Made by a program: the position numbers and the translations under genes
Origin: an uncultured Oscillospiraceae bacterium
GTDB lineage: Bacteria; Bacillota; Clostridia; Oscillospirales; Oscillospiraceae
Assembly: GCA_905234005.1 (NCBI GenBank)
Contig: CAJOFW010000060.1
Span: 1 to 7,938, forward strand
Reading direction: 5' to 3'
Length of the DNA stretch: 7,938 bases
The notes under the pieces: model-generated
The model's database searches: none
Seen by the model: only the letters and a program-made list of their open reading frames with translations
What the model was told of the DNA's origin: nothing
Shown: positions 7,445-7,938 of the stretch, piece by piece
Layout of the letters: every line of letters starts with the position of its first letter
Position numbering within the stretch: position 1 is the first letter of the stretch

Positions 7445-7531
7445 GACCACATCAATAGGCCGGTACCAAACTGCCAAACAAGTCCGTTAGCCGTCCAAGC
7501 CACTGTGGACTACCCCAACAAATCGGGCCGG

Positions 7532-7561
7532 TGATAGCCGCTTTGATAGCTTTTTGATAGC
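7532..7561. repeat. Three direct copies of TGATAGC about one helical turn apart
   Basis: TGATAGC occurs at 7532-7538, 7544-7550 and 7555-7561, with start-to-start spacings of 12 and 11 bp. The last two copies share the longer word TTTGATAGC or TTTTGATAGC. Such phasing places each copy on nearly the same face of the helix, as for a cooperatively binding protein. No function is assigned. Confidence 0.5.
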
Positions 7562-7692
7562 AAAAGTCCGTAGACCCCATGGGTTGAGGATAATGGGAAT
7601 CAAACGGAGCCACGTCGAGACAAATCTCCTAAACAAAAGCAGTTAAAGTCGGGATTTACCTGGCGAGTGGGAATGATCGCATAAGAACCATC

Positions 7693-7732
7693 CGTCTCCG
7701 GAAACCGCTGATTTCAGCGGTTTCCGGGGACG
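7693..7732. terminator. Long hairpin, possible bidirectional terminator
   Basis: CCGGAAACCGCTGA (7698-7711) is perfectly complementary to TCAGCGGTTTCCGG (7714-7727). Pairing extends outward through one G-T pair to CGTCT/GGACG, giving a stem of about 19 bp with a tiny loop. A T-run does not follow directly on either strand, so it is not a textbook intrinsic terminator. It could still stop transcription, stabilise a 3' end, or be an element end. Confidence 0.5.
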
Positions 7733-7793
7733 CGCCATTTCCGGGCGGACAACTTTTGGAAAACTTCTTTATGATCTTTTACCGCTTATATCA

Positions 7794-7821
7794 TTGTCTA
7801 ATCATTACATTATTTTATTTT
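7794..7821 (+). promoter_or_regulatory. Possible promoter and operator region of the right-edge gene
   Basis: TTGTCT (7794-7799) lies 16 nt before TATTTT (7816-7821) in a very AT-rich stretch upstream of the gene starting at 7874. Just downstream, AATCA (7831-7835) and TGATT (7841-7845) form an inverted repeat, and TCAAC (7833-7837) with GTTGA (7855-7859) forms a second one around it. The promoter match is weak, so this is a tentative call. Confidence 0.5.
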
Positions 7822-7873
7822 CAGTGGTAAAATCAACCCGTGATTGCATGATTTGTTGACGGAGGTGATTTGT

Positions 7874-7938
7874 ATGGCGTCGGAACCAGGGCACGATTTA
7901 CGGGTGTTGTCTTCTCTTTTTCAGCGCACGTTTGGATT
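7874..7938 (+). CDS. Start of an unidentified gene, cut by the right window edge
   Basis: ATG at 7874 is preceded by GGAGGTGAT (7861-7869), a near-perfect ribosome binding site at good spacing. The frame stays open for 21 codons to the window end, beginning MASEPGHDLRVLSSLFQRTF. The N-terminus is polar and then amphipathic, with no signal peptide or membrane segment. Too little is visible to name it. A small DNA-binding regulator (for example MarR-like) would fit the amphipathic start and the palindromes upstream, but this is only a guess. Confidence 0.5.
   Translation, partial: MASEPGHDLRVLSSLFQRTFG

Larger units (their letters stand above)
7143..7873. other. Gene-free, AT-richer structured region between operon and next gene
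   Basis: About 730 bp with no convincing protein gene; frames here are short and lack ribosome binding sites. The composition is visibly more AT-rich than the glycosidase genes. It holds a weak hairpin with a GCAA loop followed by a T/C-rich run (7170-7190), which could end the operon, then a pyrimidine tract to about 7212. Nested inverted repeats (7327-7395), a near-consensus promoter (7416-7444), a triple GATAGC repeat (7532-7561) and a 19-bp-stem hairpin (7693-7732) follow. Best guesses are a small-RNA locus or the worn end of a mobile element. Confidence 0.5.

Noticed and set aside
7260..7490. Forward 76-codon open frame
   Set aside because: It has no ribosome binding site, its composition is not protein-like, and it crosses the inverted repeats and the orphan promoter.
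1..7938. CRISPR array, tRNA, rRNA or intact insertion sequence
   Set aside because: No repeat-spacer pattern, cloverleaf, conserved rRNA segment or transposase frame was seen on either strand.

Overview
The window looks like part of a carbohydrate-utilisation locus from a high-GC member of the Bacillota, probably a gut or rumen Clostridia/Oscillospiraceae-type bacterium. This is inferred from strong GGAGG-type ribosome binding sites, GC-rich third codon positions and the style of the enzymes. No ribosomal RNA or other taxonomic marker is present.

Layout: a glycoside hydrolase family 2 gene reads leftward from 2218 and runs off the left edge. A 171-bp AT-rich divergent promoter region (2219-2389) separates it from a rightward run of three genes: a family 78-type alpha-L-rhamnosidase (2390-3898), a family 43 enzyme (3916-5382) and a sugar isomerase/epimerase-like protein made of two tandem TIM barrels (5476-7142 when read through a -1 frameshift near 6900). 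Beyond 7142 the sequence becomes visibly AT-richer and holds no convincing gene for about 730 bp. That stretch contains several inverted repeats, a near-consensus promoter, a triple GATAGC repeat and a long perfect hairpin. A new gene with an ideal ribosome binding site starts at 7874 and is cut by the right edge.

How the genes work together (inference): none of the three glycosidases shows a signal peptide, so they probably act in the cytoplasm on imported oligosaccharides. The GH2, rhamnosidase and GH43 enzymes would remove beta-linked, rhamnosyl and arabinosyl/xylosyl residues, a combination suited to pectin rhamnogalacturonan-I side chains, arabinogalactan glycans or plant glycosides. The barrel protein may isomerise, epimerise or dehydrate a released sugar. 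The transporter and dedicated regulator are not in the window. A palindrome (GTCGAC-N3-GTCGAC) over the -35 region of the rightward promoter is a plausible operator.

Most worth a second look: the frameshift that removes half of the metal site of the second barrel, the two-barrel fusion, the candidate operator, and the structured non-coding region from 7143 to 7873, which could encode a small RNA or be the end of a mobile element.
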